Positions 34,004-43,510 of a stretch of DNA of 64,000 nucleotides are shown piece after piece. Each line of letters begins with the position of its first letter. Positions within the stretch are counted from its first letter, which is position 1. Position numbers and translations under genes: made by a program. Source of the DNA: DATLWN01 sp963764315 (lineage in GTDB: Bacteria; Pseudomonadota; Zetaproteobacteria; Mariprofundales; Mariprofundaceae). The notes under the pieces are model-generated. The model did not search any database. It was not told the origin of the DNA and was given only the letters and a program-made list of their open reading frames with translations. The stretch is from NCBI GenBank assembly GCA_963764315.1, contig CAVXSB010000009.1:342723-406722 (forward strand). Reading direction: 5' to 3'.

Positions 34004-34501
34004 TCAGCCATGATGTTTCCAGTGATGCAGCTTGTCGCGCATGCGCCGCACATGGCTGCCGTGCCAGTACAGGCGGTGGCATTCGGAGCACGCATACAGG
34101 GCATCGAGGCTTTCCCGGCTGAACGCCGGTACCTCGGTGAGCCGTGAAGGGTCCGCCATCTCCAGTGGGGCATTGCACACCAGACAGCGGGAGAACGGCG
34201 CATGCAGCCAGTCCACGGGCAGCCGCCGACCCAGTTCGGCTACCTGCGCGGCCACGTCGTTGCCGGTCAAAAGAATCATGCAGTCCTTCGCCCGCCGGAA
34301 CTCGGCCATTTTGCGATCCAGGGTCAAAAGCCAGCGCCCCTCGTGACAGGCCTGTTCGATCAGGCTCCGGTCGGTCGCACCTCCCTCGGCGATGACGGTG
34401 TCGTAGCCCGAGGCGCGCAGCCAGCGGCCGAGGCGTATCAGCATCTCGTCGCACAAAAAGCGCAGTGGTGGATCCTGGGGCATGATAGGAATGTAGGCCA
34501 T
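34004..34501 (-). CDS. Mut7-C RNase domain protein
   Basis: About 165 aa. PIN-like N-terminal part (LRFLCDEMLIRLGRWLRASGYDTVIAEGG, with an acidic residue D/E pair at the start and DRKM later) and a C-terminal zinc ribbon with CLVCNAPL and CSECHRLYWHGSH. This is the Mut7-C family (PF01927), predicted ribonucleases. The ATG at 34501 is a choice among GTG 34519 and ATG 34483. Confidence 0.85.
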   Translation of the reverse strand: MAYIPIMPQDPPLRFLCDEMLIRLGRWLRASGYDTVIAEGGATDRSLIEQACHEGRWLLTLDRKMAEFRRAKDCMILLTGNDVAAQVAELGRRLPVDWLHAPFSRCLVCNAPLEMADPSRLTEVPAFSRESLDALYACSECHRLYWHGSHVRRMRDKLHHWKHHG

Positions 34502-34600
34502 CGGGTGCCGTACGTGCACTGTGCGCTGGCCCGACCATCATCTAGAGTGGCGTGGCACCGCGTGCGGACTGATCCGTTTGCGCGGCCGGGAGGGGTGTTC

Positions 34601-34963
34601 ATGGACGACAAGCTGCCGAGGATCGCGGCCACACTGGGTATCGGCCATCTGAATCGGCATATGCTGCTGTGCGCCGACCAGACCAAGCCCAAGTGCTGCG
34701 ATCGCGAGGCCGGGCTTGCATCCTGGGATTATCTGAAGCGTCGCCTGGCCGAACTGGGCCTGGCGGGGAAGGGCGGTATCTACCGTACCAAGGCCAACTG
34801 CCTGCAAATCTGTAAGGGCGGCCCGATTGCCGTCGTCTACCCGGAGGGCGCCTGGTACCACTCCTGCACCCCGGAGGTGATCGAGCGCATCATCCAGGAG
34901 CATCTGATCGGCGGTAAGGTCGTCGAGGAATACCTGATTTCCGTTTCCCCGCTCAAGGGCTGA
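34601..34963 (+). CDS. Thioredoxin-like [2Fe-2S] ferredoxin
   Basis: A 120-aa protein. Cluster cysteines are in LLCADQTKPKCC (first pair) and ANCLQICKGGP (second pair), the spacing of the thioredoxin-like (2Fe-2S) ferredoxin family. CKGGPIAVVYPEGAWYH is a strong signature. It is a small cytosolic electron carrier with unknown partners. The ATG has GGGAGGGG upstream. Converges on the 661-aa gene. Confidence 0.88.
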   Translation: MDDKLPRIAATLGIGHLNRHMLLCADQTKPKCCDREAGLASWDYLKRRLAELGLAGKGGIYRTKANCLQICKGGPIAVVYPEGAWYHSCTPEVIERIIQEHLIGGKVVEEYLISVSPLKG

Positions 34964-34987
34964 GGCGCTGCTTACGAAGCGTTTGGC

Positions 34988-36973
34988 TCAACGTTCCGCA
35001 GCCCAGCTTAGCCGCGCCCGCGCCATCACGTTCTGGATATCCTCCTCCGGTACGCGATCGGAGAATCCGCGTTCAAGCGGATCGAAATGGAAGAGGTAGA
35101 GACGGGATACGAATTCCGCTACCGGCAGGGAGGACTCACCGTAACGCTCCCCGCGCCCTTCGGTCGAGACGATGACTTCCTCCCCCCAGTCCTGGCCGCT
35201 GTCGTTATTCGGATTGAAGAAATAGACCCGCATCTCGTCATCCTGATCAAGGGCGACCCTCAGGATGGTAATCGCATGCCAGCCCACGAAACGGGCCGCG
35301 CTGTCGGTGGCGGCAATGCCAGCCGGTTGCGGATGGATCAGCGGCTGGTTTCCGTTGTAATAGGGGTGATAGACGGCATAGAAATGTCGGATGAAATCCT
35401 CATATTCGCGCAGTTTTCCGGTTGCGACGTAGACTGCAATACGGAAACCGCGTCCGACCCGCCAACCGTGGAACTCCGGATTGATCCAGCAGTGCGGGTC
35501 CTCTTCCCTTGTCTCACAGAGTCTGCCCATCTCCGTATAAATCCGGTCCAGATGCGGTACCAGAACCACGGAAACCGGATCCACGTCGATCGGCGTGGCT
35601 GTGCCTTCATGGGACAAGGTCTTGGATGAGATGCGTTGCCCCTCAAAGTGCATCACGATTTCATCATCACGCGCTGCCCAGACAATCATCTGCAATAGAT
35701 AATCGGGGTCGTTATCGGCCCACATGGAGAGCGCCCGGGCCGCCTGACAGGTGGGATTATTCCCCTGACCAATGCCAAGCGGTTGGCCAAGCATGTTCAG
35801 CACACCGGCCAACAGAAAGATGCGCGGTTCTCGGGCATCGCCGAATATACGGGTCAATGCCGCCTTGTTAATGTCGGAGAGCGGTAGTGCGATTTGACGC
35901 CATAGTGCCGGTGCGATAGGAGGCTGGTAGAGGCTTCCGCGTTCGAGGAACAGGGCTAGACCGTAAACCGATTGGCTTGTCTCGGGAAAAACCGCTTCCG
36001 TGATCAGCGCATGCACAAGTTGCTGGTAGCAGAGCAGGGCATCCCGACCGGTCCCGCTCAGGCCCAGCGCGGTGGTCAACAGATCGTCGCGCTGGCCACA
36101 GATATGGCGCAGGAATAGCGGGTGATAGGGCGATACCAGACCGGTATCGTGCATGGCACGCGCGAATCCCGAGGCCTCCTGCTGCAGGGCGCTCTCGTCC
36201 ATCGATGCAAGGCGCTCAGCATAGAGAGCCAGGCCGGGATCTTCGCGCGTACCGTTGGTCGGGCCGTAGAGGGCGCTGACCAGCCGGTCTGCTCCGCGCC
36301 CCGCGCTTCCAAGGTCGACGTCGGGAGCATTGAGGCATACGGCCATCCGGGTGACCATTTCCTTGACGCTATCCAACTGAATCGGTCGCTGTGCGAGGAT
36401 ACGCCATACCTCTTCGATCAAGCGGTCCAGGATGTTTTCGTAGCCGATATGATTGATCAGGTAACGGTAAAGTTCCCGGACCATCGAAGCCGTGGCCGGG
36501 TTCCGGGCGCGCTCTGCTTCGCTACCGTGCTCGAACAGGAAATCCAGATTCAGTGCCAGAACCTGGGCAAGGAAGTGTCGGGCATATTCCGATGTGACCG
36601 TAGGGTGAAAGTAATCCTCCCGCGCGATCGCCAGAAGTCTGATCTCGCTCAGACATTCCACGACAACGATATCCTCGTCGCCCGTACGCAATGTATGCAT
36701 GGCGAGCCGCGGCTGCAGGATCTCCGGATGTGCCCAATCCGAACCGGCGAAGATCCCAGCTTGTTCAAGCGCAGCGACCTGCCCATACAGTACATCGAAT
36801 CCGCCGGGCAGCCGGAACAGGCGCTGAACCAGCGCCATCACTTCGCCACTGTGAATCCCCTTGGCGAAATCGCGTGCTTGGGCAAGTCGTGCAACGGCAT
36901 CGTCAAGTTTCCGGCTGAGCTGATGGCACTGTGCTGTATCGGTTGCCTCCTGCATCAGGGAATCGGCACCCAT
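34988..36973 (-). CDS. Unrecognised 661-aa protein with possible Cys-His-Asn catalytic residues
   Basis: No family is recognised. The N-terminal 390 residues look helical. The C-terminal part holds GNNPTCQAARALSMW (C409), FVGWHAITI (H566) and FFNPNNDSGQDWG (N587-N590, W596): a Cys then a His in a HAI strand then an Asn before a Gly-Trp turn, the order seen in papain-like peptidases, amidases and transglutaminases. There is no signal peptide or membrane helix. It starts 46 bp after the ATP-grasp gene behind a GGAGG site, in the same operon. Together they recall glutathionylspermidine synthetase/amidase pairs; this is inference from residue order and context only. Confidence 0.6.
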   Translation of the reverse strand: MGADSLMQEATDTAQCHQLSRKLDDAVARLAQARDFAKGIHSGEVMALVQRLFRLPGGFDVLYGQVAALEQAGIFAGSDWAHPEILQPRLAMHTLRTGDEDIVVVECLSEIRLLAIAREDYFHPTVTSEYARHFLAQVLALNLDFLFEHGSEAERARNPATASMVRELYRYLINHIGYENILDRLIEEVWRILAQRPIQLDSVKEMVTRMAVCLNAPDVDLGSAGRGADRLVSALYGPTNGTREDPGLALYAERLASMDESALQQEASGFARAMHDTGLVSPYHPLFLRHICGQRDDLLTTALGLSGTGRDALLCYQQLVHALITEAVFPETSQSVYGLALFLERGSLYQPPIAPALWRQIALPLSDINKAALTRIFGDAREPRIFLLAGVLNMLGQPLGIGQGNNPTCQAARALSMWADNDPDYLLQMIVWAARDDEIVMHFEGQRISSKTLSHEGTATPIDVDPVSVVLVPHLDRIYTEMGRLCETREEDPHCWINPEFHGWRVGRGFRIAVYVATGKLREYEDFIRHFYAVYHPYYNGNQPLIHPQPAGIAATDSAARFVGWHAITILRVALDQDDEMRVYFFNPNNDSGQDWGEEVIVSTEGRGERYGESSLPVAEFVSRLYLFHFDPLERGFSDRVPEEDIQNVMARARLSWAAER

Positions 36974-37019
36974 TTATACCTCCGGAAGAGCGGTATGCCC
37001 CTGCCTCATACAAAGCGGT

Positions 37020-38246
37020 TCAGACATAGAAATCCAGTTCTTCTTGATGCTTGAGAAGATCCCACATGACGTGCGGGTCGTCTCCGAAAAAGTAGACGAG
37101 TCCCCAATGGGTGCCGAATGCAGTCCGTTTGGTCACGGTCTGCTCCTGTGGTTCGGTCAGCTCATGGTAGACGAAGTATTCGTGCTTCTCTGTCTCACGG
37201 GGAATCTCCAGTTTGCTCACCACCCGACGGCGGGGATAGACGCCGAAACAGCCGGCATAACCTTTGGCATCAACCACCTCGCGGGGGAAAAAGTCCTCGA
37301 TTTCTTCCTCCGTGGTTTTCGGATCGAACGCCAGGACCAAGCCCTGATAGGCATTGAAGCCATAGGCACGCTCCAGCAACTCGAAGACCTTGAAGCCGGG
37401 GGGGCGGTAGGCAACCTCACCGAAGTACATCTCGCCGTCGCTGGTGACAAAATACTCGGGATGAATAAATCCGAACTTGATATCGAATGTCCTAATCAGT
37501 TTTTCGATCTGTTCACGGATTGCGGGCCGGTAGCTCTCCAGTTCCGGCGAGGCCGGGACAAATACAGAATAGCCCAGCGTGACGTATTCGGAGATGTTGA
37601 GGAAGCGGATCTTGCCGTTGTGAATCCACGCCTCTACCGCGAATTCCCATCCGTCCAGATGGCTCTCCATCAGGACGGGAAAGTCTTCTTCGGGAATATT
37701 ATCCACCTCGTCCGGTGTGCGAATTACGCGATGTCCGAGACATCCCGCCTTGTCCAATGCCTTGAGGTGAATGGGGTCGTTGGGATCACCGTCCAGTTTA
37801 AGCAACGTCTGATTGACGCGCTTGAGAAAACGGACGACATCCTCCCTGTCGCGGGCCTCCTCGAACACCCCGACACGAATGCCGCCAAGCTGTGCCCGGC
37901 GCTTCATTAAGGACTTGTCGCGAAACAGGATCGACTGTCCGAACAGTCGCGGATTATCAAGCAGTACCGAGTTGATCGCGCCGGCCCACTCCACGGTCTC
38001 CTCATACAGGGGAATGGCGATGTCCACGCCTTTGTCCTTGAGGCGTTGCGCGATTTCGAGGGAACGGTCATTTAACCGCTCGAAATTCCAGGCAATGAAA
38101 GGAATGTCGTGCTCTTTGGCGTAGGCTTCCGCCCAGTCTGGAGCAACGACGACATAGCGCCGATCAAAACGGTCCACCGCATCGATCGCATTCAGACTCC
38201 ACCCCAGCAGGGCCACATATCCCTTCTCGGGGTTCTTCTCCGTCAT
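37020..38246 (-). CDS. ATP-grasp superfamily ligase
   Basis: A 408-aa protein with an ATP-grasp layout: N-terminal Rossmann-like domain (VALLGWSLNAIDAVDRFDRRYVVVAP, IPFIAWNF), a central ATP-binding half (about 105-225) with FPVLMESHLDGWEFAVEAWI, and the metal-binding block GEMYFGEVAYRPPG (276-284), similar to the E-x-N/A-x-R-x-x-G motif. Such enzymes form amide or peptide bonds through acyl phosphates. The substrates are unknown. The ATG has AAGGAGAG upstream. It heads a two-gene operon with the 661-aa gene and is divergent from a deacetylase-like gene. Confidence 0.75.
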   Translation of the reverse strand: MTEKNPEKGYVALLGWSLNAIDAVDRFDRRYVVVAPDWAEAYAKEHDIPFIAWNFERLNDRSLEIAQRLKDKGVDIAIPLYEETVEWAGAINSVLLDNPRLFGQSILFRDKSLMKRRAQLGGIRVGVFEEARDREDVVRFLKRVNQTLLKLDGDPNDPIHLKALDKAGCLGHRVIRTPDEVDNIPEEDFPVLMESHLDGWEFAVEAWIHNGKIRFLNISEYVTLGYSVFVPASPELESYRPAIREQIEKLIRTFDIKFGFIHPEYFVTSDGEMYFGEVAYRPPGFKVFELLERAYGFNAYQGLVLAFDPKTTEEEIEDFFPREVVDAKGYAGCFGVYPRRRVVSKLEIPRETEKHEYFVYHELTEPQEQTVTKRTAFGTHWGLVYFFGDDPHVMWDLLKHQEELDFYV

Positions 38247-38318
38247 ATTTACTCTCCTTGGTTGCGGGCAGGGACTGTCTTGCTACCTCCAAGCCCTTTG
38301 GTGATGCCGATTTTCTGC

Positions 38319-38335
38319 CACCTGTATTGGAGGTG
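38319..38335. promoter_or_regulatory. Short inverted repeat in the ATP-grasp/deacetylase divergent region
   Basis: CACCT / AGGTG with a 7-bp spacer. The 275-bp divergent gap (38247-38521) otherwise shows no gene. A shared operator is possible but weakly supported. Confidence 0.25.
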
Positions 38336-38521
38336 TCTGTTCCATGCACCAAATCAACCCCTTCTTTCAGCGTATACCGGTTGTGCCGAAATCGAAAGGT
38401 GACCTGTTTATGGGTTTCGTGATTCGTGCACGTGCCTGGAAGGGGCGGATAGTAGGTCTGCTATGCTTGAAACAGCTTCCTGACACAAGCGCATCGGGTG
38501 TATGGCAGCAAGGAGGGCGGT

Positions 38522-39619
38522 TTGATCGGTGACCGGGAAGTGCTTGTCATCCACGATGAACGCGTATTGGCGCACCGCCCCAATGTTGAGGAGCCATTTC
38601 TTCCCGGCCGGCTCGATAACAGGGTTCGGGGTGTGCTCGGTGGTTTGACGGTAAAATGGAGCTATCCGGAACATCCTGGGAGGATTACGGCGATAAGCGA
38701 CCTGTTAACGCAGGAACCGGTCCCGGGTGTCCGGTTCGAGGTGGGTATGGCGGCCACGGCGGAGCAGCTCGGTCGGGTGCATACCCGCTCCTATGTGAAT
38801 TCCATCTATGAGCTTCGCGGCAAGCAGGCGTGGCTGGATATAGATACGACCGCCGTTTCGTCCGGCAGTGTGGAGGCGGCCGAGGTCGCCGCGGGATCGA
38901 CCATTGTTGCAACCGAGGCTGTGGTCGCTGGTCGAAGCAGAAGCGCATTTGTCTTGTGTCGTCCTCCCGGCCATCATGCGACTGCCATGCGGGCACGCGG
39001 GTTCTGCCTGTTCAATAACGTGGCGGTGGCCGCCGCCCATGCCCAGGCCGAGCTTGGTTGCGAGCGGGTTTTGATCGTGGACTGGGATGTGCATCACGGC
39101 AACGGTACCCAGGATATCTTCTGGGCCGATCCCGATGTGTTTCTTTTCGATACCCACCGGCAAGCGCCCTTTTATCCGGGTACGGGGAGAATGGAAGAGG
39201 TCGGGGAAGGCGTCGGGGAAGGCTCGACGGTTAATGTCCCTCTTCCCCCCGGTGCGGGCGATATGGCAATGGTGAAAGCATATCGCGAGATTCTGGTGCC
39301 GGCTGCCGATTGGTTCGATCCGGACCTGATACTTGTCTCGGCGGGATTTGACGCCCATATGCTGGATTCTTGCCTCAATCTCAGTTACGACGGTTTCAGC
39401 GCTATCGCAGGCATCGTGCGGGACTTGGCCGACCGGCATTGCGATGGACGCCTCGTGATGGTGCTGGAGGGAGGTTATAACCTCGAATCCCTGGCCCATG
39501 GTACGCGTACTGTACTGCAGGTGCTCGCTGGCGGCGAACCGGCTGTGCCGGAGGATGTCGGTCTACGGGAGGTCGAAGCGGCGGCCTTATTCCATCTTGA
39601 TGCATTCCGGACCCAGTAG
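38522..39619 (+). CDS. Histone deacetylase / acetylpolyamine amidohydrolase family protein
   Basis: About 365 aa. All zinc-hydrolase landmarks of the arginase-like deacetylase fold are present: CRPPGHHA (His pair), RGFCLFNNVAVAA, DWDVHHGNGTQ (zinc Asp and His), SAGFDAH (second zinc Asp) and LEGGYN (transition-state Tyr). Bacterial members act on acetylpolyamines, acetoin pathway proteins or other N-acyl substrates. The TTG at 38522 is chosen because AAGGAGG lies 5 nt upstream; there is no better ATG nearby. It is divergent from the ATP-grasp operon and ends at a terminator shared with fba. Confidence 0.92.
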   Translation: MIGDREVLVIHDERVLAHRPNVEEPFLPGRLDNRVRGVLGGLTVKWSYPEHPGRITAISDLLTQEPVPGVRFEVGMAATAEQLGRVHTRSYVNSIYELRGKQAWLDIDTTAVSSGSVEAAEVAAGSTIVATEAVVAGRSRSAFVLCRPPGHHATAMRARGFCLFNNVAVAAAHAQAELGCERVLIVDWDVHHGNGTQDIFWADPDVFLFDTHRQAPFYPGTGRMEEVGEGVGEGSTVNVPLPPGAGDMAMVKAYREILVPAADWFDPDLILVSAGFDAHMLDSCLNLSYDGFSAIAGIVRDLADRHCDGRLVMVLEGGYNLESLAHGTRTVLQVLAGGEPAVPEDVGLREVEAAALFHLDAFRTQ

Positions 39620-39653
39620 ATTCCTGACTGTAAGCGCCTTGTCAGGACACAAA

Positions 39654-39680
39654 AAAGGGGTGGCCATTGGCCACCCCTTT
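39654..39680 (-). terminator. Terminator after fba (bidirectional)
   Basis: Twelve-base arms AAAGGGGTGGCC / GGCCACCCCTTT with a 3-nt loop. On the minus strand it ends in six Ts, so it terminates the carbon operon; it may also serve the convergent deacetylase gene. Confidence 0.85.
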
Positions 39681-39697
39681 GATCGGATCGTTATCTC

Positions 39698-40735
39698 TTA
39701 CTTGTAGTAGGAGATCATCTTCTCCAGCGACACGGCCTTGATCTTCGAGGCATTGCCGGCGCTGCCGAAGGCCTCGTAGCGGGCCTTGCAGATCTCCTTC
39801 ATGGCCGCCGTGGAGGCCTTCAGGAACTTGCGCGGGTCGAAGTTCGAGGGGTTCTCGGCCAGGAACTTGCGGACGGCACCGGTCGAGGCCATGCGCAGGT
39901 CGGTATCGATGTTGACCTTGCGCACGCCGTGCTTGATGCCCTCGACGATCTCTTCCACCGGCACGCCGTAGGTCTCGCCCATGTCGCCGCCGTACTCGTT
40001 GATGATGGCCAGCCAGTCCTGCGGCACCGACGAGGAGCCGTGCATCACCAGGTGCGTGTTCGGCAGCTTGGCGTGGATCTTCTTGACGGTGTCGATGGAC
40101 AGGATGTCGCCCGTCGGAGGACGGGTGAACTTGTAGGCGCCGTGGCTGGTGCCGATGGCGATAGCCAGGGCATCCACGCCGGTCTTCTCGACGAAGTCCT
40201 TGGCCTCGTCGGGGTCGGTCAGCAGCGAGGAGTGGTCGAGCTTGCCCTCGGCGCCGTGCCCGTCCTCCTCACCCATCATGCCGGTCTCCAGCGAGCCCAG
40301 GCAGCCCAGCTCGCCCTCGACGGAGACGCCGCAGGCGTGGGCCATCTCGGCCACCTTGCGCGTGACATCGACGTTGTACTCGTAGCTGGACGGGGTCTTC
40401 ATGTCCGACATCAGCGAGCCGTCCATCATCACCGAGGAGAAACCGGACTGGATGGAGCGCATGCACACCGCCGGCTCCGAGCCGTGGTCCTGGTGCATGA
40501 CCACCGGGATATGCGGATACATCTCCAGCGCCGCCGTAATCAGGTGGCGCAGGAAGGGCTCACCCGCATACGAACGGGCACCGGCCGACCCCTGCATGAT
40601 CACCGGGGAATTGGTTTCGTCGGCGGCCTGCATGATCGCATGCACCTGTTCCATGTTGTTGACGTTGAATGCCGGCATGCCGTAGCTGTTCTCGGCGGCA
40701 TGATCGAGCAACTGTCGCATCGAAATAAGAGCCAT
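39698..40735 (-). CDS. fba: Class II fructose-bisphosphate aldolase
   Basis: A 345-aa zinc-dependent aldolase joining glyceraldehyde-3-phosphate or erythrose-4-phosphate with dihydroxyacetone phosphate in the Calvin cycle. Zinc ligands are in VVMHQDHG and the later HGSSSVPQDW; the NIDTDLRMASTGAVRKF block is typical of the CbbA-type class IIB enzyme. It is the last gene of the suhB-glpX-tkt-gap-pgk-pyk-fba run in this window, 85 bp after pyk, with a terminator behind it. Confidence 0.97.
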   Translation of the reverse strand: MALISMRQLLDHAAENSYGMPAFNVNNMEQVHAIMQAADETNSPVIMQGSAGARSYAGEPFLRHLITAALEMYPHIPVVMHQDHGSEPAVCMRSIQSGFSSVMMDGSLMSDMKTPSSYEYNVDVTRKVAEMAHACGVSVEGELGCLGSLETGMMGEEDGHGAEGKLDHSSLLTDPDEAKDFVEKTGVDALAIAIGTSHGAYKFTRPPTGDILSIDTVKKIHAKLPNTHLVMHGSSSVPQDWLAIINEYGGDMGETYGVPVEEIVEGIKHGVRKVNIDTDLRMASTGAVRKFLAENPSNFDPRKFLKASTAAMKEICKARYEAFGSAGNASKIKAVSLEKMISYYK

Positions 40736-40820
40736 TGTTTTTTCCTCCTCGCAGAATCAAATATAAGGTTGAGTATCCATACTAGCCCGCTTGCGGGCCC
40801 AAAAGCAATTCGCCGGCAGC

Positions 40821-42260
40821 TTAATCCACCCTTACCATTTTCATGGTATTGGTGGAGCCGGCCCGACCCATCGGCGTGCCCATGGTCATCACCACCATGT
40901 CGCCCTTATTGACCAGCCCGTCCTTGTGCATCATCGCCAGCACCTCGGTGGTGGCGCGCGGGGCGTCGGTGGCCTCGGTGTAGCTGGCCGGCAGGGTCTT
41001 CGGCGTGACGTTGCGGTACAAGGCCACGCGCCCGAGCGTGTCGGCCTCCGGGGTCAGGGCGTAGATCGGCACCGCGCTGACGTGCCGGGACATGAACAGG
41101 GCGGTGTTGCCGCTCTGCGTGAAGGCGGCGATGGCCTTGATCGGCATCATGTTCGCGGTTTCCATGGCCATGCGCGCGATGCACTCGTCCACGGTATGGG
41201 GCGGATGCCTGGGCTCGCGCAGCGAGGAGGGCATGACGTTCTGGCGCTCGGTCTCGATGCAGGTCCGGTGCATGGCCATCACGGCCTCGACCGGGTACTT
41301 GCCGGCCGCCGACTCGCCCGAAAGCATCACGGCATCGGTGCCGTCGAGCACGGCATTGGCGCAGTCGTTGACCTCGGCGCGGGTCGGGATCGGATTGTTG
41401 ATCATCGACTCCATCATCTGCGTGGCGACGATGACCGGGCAGTTGTACTTCGGCGCCAGGCGCAGGATACGCTTCTGCACCGGCGGCACGGCGGCATCGC
41501 CGATTTCCACGCCCAGATCGCCACGGGCCACCATCACCGCATCGGAGGCGGCGAGGATGTCCTCGAGGTTGTCGACGGCCTCGGCCCGCTCGACCTTGGC
41601 TACGATGCCGGCATGGCCGCCGGCCTCGCGCACCAGGCGGCGCGCCTCGTCGATGTCGGCGCCGTCGCGCGGGAAGGAGATGGCGATGTAGTCCGCCTCC
41701 AGGTGCGCGGCCGTCTTGATGTCTTCCTTGTCCTTGTCCGTCAGGGCCTTGGCCGACAGACCGCCGCCGGCACGGTTGACGCCCTTGTTGTTGGACAGCT
41801 CGCCGCCGACGACGACGGTGCAGTGGATTTCCTGGCCCTTGACCGCCTCGACGTCCATGACGATCAGGCCGTCGTTGAGCAGCAGTCTGGAGCCGGGCTC
41901 GACATCGCCGACCAGCTCCTTGTAGGTCAGGCCGACGCGTTCGTCGTCACCGGCGTCTAGGTCCATGGCCGCATCGAGGATGAAGTGCTGGCCCGGGGTG
42001 AGCATGGTCTTGCCGGTCTTGAACTTGCCGGTGCGGATCTTCGGCCCCTGCATGTCGGCGAGGATGCCGACGACGACCCCGTGCTTCTTGGCGATGGCAC
42101 GCACCAGTTCGGCGCGCTTGATGTGATCTTCGGCGGTGCCGTGCGAGAAGTTCAGGCGCACGACATTGACCCCGGCCTCCACGAGCTGGTTCAGAATCTC
42201 TGGACTTTCCGAGGCGGGTCCGAGGGTGGCGACGATCTTGGTTCTGCGGATATGGTTCAC
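40821..42260 (-). CDS. pyk: Pyruvate kinase
   Basis: A 479-aa pyruvate kinase. RTKIVATLGPAS at the N-terminus, the MVARGDLGVEIG substrate-binding motif, and NDCANAVLDGTDAVMLSGESAAGKYP are all present. It converts phosphoenolpyruvate and ADP to pyruvate and ATP, draining fixed carbon from the cycle to biosynthesis. The GTG start overlaps the pgk stop (GTGA), so the two are translationally coupled. Its presence inside a Calvin-cycle operon matches the Acidithiobacillus cbb3 arrangement. Confidence 0.97.
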   Translation of the reverse strand: MNHIRRTKIVATLGPASESPEILNQLVEAGVNVVRLNFSHGTAEDHIKRAELVRAIAKKHGVVVGILADMQGPKIRTGKFKTGKTMLTPGQHFILDAAMDLDAGDDERVGLTYKELVGDVEPGSRLLLNDGLIVMDVEAVKGQEIHCTVVVGGELSNNKGVNRAGGGLSAKALTDKDKEDIKTAAHLEADYIAISFPRDGADIDEARRLVREAGGHAGIVAKVERAEAVDNLEDILAASDAVMVARGDLGVEIGDAAVPPVQKRILRLAPKYNCPVIVATQMMESMINNPIPTRAEVNDCANAVLDGTDAVMLSGESAAGKYPVEAVMAMHRTCIETERQNVMPSSLREPRHPPHTVDECIARMAMETANMMPIKAIAAFTQSGNTALFMSRHVSAVPIYALTPEADTLGRVALYRNVTPKTLPASYTEATDAPRATTEVLAMMHKDGLVNKGDMVVMTMGTPMGRAGSTNTMKMVRVD

Positions 42261-43438
42261 TTGGCAGCTCTCTGTTCAAGGATGGCGACGGCCGGAAGCT
42301 TCTTGCCCTCGAGGAACTCGAGGAAGGCGCCGCCGGCGGTCGAGATATAGGAAACTTTGTCGAAAATATCGTACTTCTGGATGGCGGCGATGGTGTCGCC
42401 ACCGCCGGCCAGTGTGAAGGCGGAGGTCTTGGCGATGGCATCGGCGATCGTCTTCGTACCCGCCCCGAACTGGTCGAACTCGAAGACGCCGACCGGGCCG
42501 TTCCAGACCACGGTGCCGGCCTTCATGATGATGTCGGCGAGCTCGGCCGCGCTCTTCGGGCCGATGTCGAAGATCATGTCGTCTTCACTCACGGCATCCG
42601 CGTCCTTGAGCACCGCCGGCTCTGCGGCATCGAATTTCTTGCCGACGACGACGTCGACGGCGATGGGGATGGTGGCGCCGCGCGCACTCATCTTGGCCAT
42701 CAGGTCCTTGGCGGTGGACACCAGGTCGTCCTCGCACAGGCTCTTGCCGACCGGATGGCCGTCGGCCTTCAGGAAGGTGTTGGCGATGCCGCCGCCGACC
42801 ACGAGCTGGTCGCACTTCTCGGACAGCGCCTCGAGCACGGTCAGCTTGGTCGAGACTTTGGAACCGCCGACGATGGCTACCATCGGCCGCGCCGGGTCGG
42901 CCAGGGCCTTGCCCAAGGCGTCCAGTTCCCCGGTCAGCAGCATGCCGGCGCAGGCCACCGGCGCGTACTGGGCGATGCCGTAGGTCGAGGCCTGGGCGCG
43001 GTGCGCGGTGCCGAAGGCGTCCATGACGAACACGTCGCACAGGGCGGCGTACTTCCTGGCAGTGTCCTCGGTGTTCTTCTTCTCGCCGACGTTAATGCGG
43101 CAGTTCTCCAGCAGCACCAGCTCGCCCTCGGCGATATCGAAGCCGCCGTCGACCCAGTCCTTGATCAGGCGCACGGGGCGGCCCAGCTTGGCAGACAGTA
43201 CGTCGGCGACGGGCTTGAGCGAATTCTCCTCGCTCCACACCCCTTCCTCGGGCCGGCCCAGGTGCGAGGTGACCATCACCTTGGCGCCGGCGTTCAATGC
43301 GTGCTCGATGGTCGGCATCGAGGCGGTGATGCGCGCGTCGGACGTCACCTTGCCGTCCTTGACGGGCACGTTGAGGTCGGCGCGGATGAACACGCGCTTA
43401 CCCTTGAGATCTAGATCGGTCATTCTGATAACGGACAT
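42257..43438 (-). CDS. pgk: Phosphoglycerate kinase
   Basis: A 393-aa enzyme. The N-terminal domain shows GKRVFIRADLNVPVKDGKV and VMVTSHLGRPEEG, the hinge region VAIVGGSKVSTKL, and the C-terminal nucleotide-binding end TLAGGGDTIAAI. In the Calvin direction it phosphorylates 3-phosphoglycerate. The ATG at 43438 is chosen because it has AAGGGGGAT upstream; a longer frame is spurious. Coupled to pyk by a 4-bp overlap. Confidence 0.97.
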   Translation of the reverse strand: MSVIRMTDLDLKGKRVFIRADLNVPVKDGKVTSDARITASMPTIEHALNAGAKVMVTSHLGRPEEGVWSEENSLKPVADVLSAKLGRPVRLIKDWVDGGFDIAEGELVLLENCRINVGEKKNTEDTARKYAALCDVFVMDAFGTAHRAQASTYGIAQYAPVACAGMLLTGELDALGKALADPARPMVAIVGGSKVSTKLTVLEALSEKCDQLVVGGGIANTFLKADGHPVGKSLCEDDLVSTAKDLMAKMSARGATIPIAVDVVVGKKFDAAEPAVLKDADAVSEDDMIFDIGPKSAAELADIIMKAGTVVWNGPVGVFEFDQFGAGTKTIADAIAKTSAFTLAGGGDTIAAIQKYDIFDKVSYISTAGGAFLEFLEGKKLPAVAILEQRAAK

Positions 43439-43510
43439 GATATCCCCCTTGCATGTCGAGCGTGGCCATCGCCGGCATTCCTTGGCTGAGCGGTTGAGCA
43501 GGGATGGTAA

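Noticed and set aside
38344..38532. A 62-aa frame in the ATP-grasp/deacetylase gap
   Set aside because: No ribosome site, no recognisable pattern, and it overlaps the ribosome site and start of the deacetylase gene.
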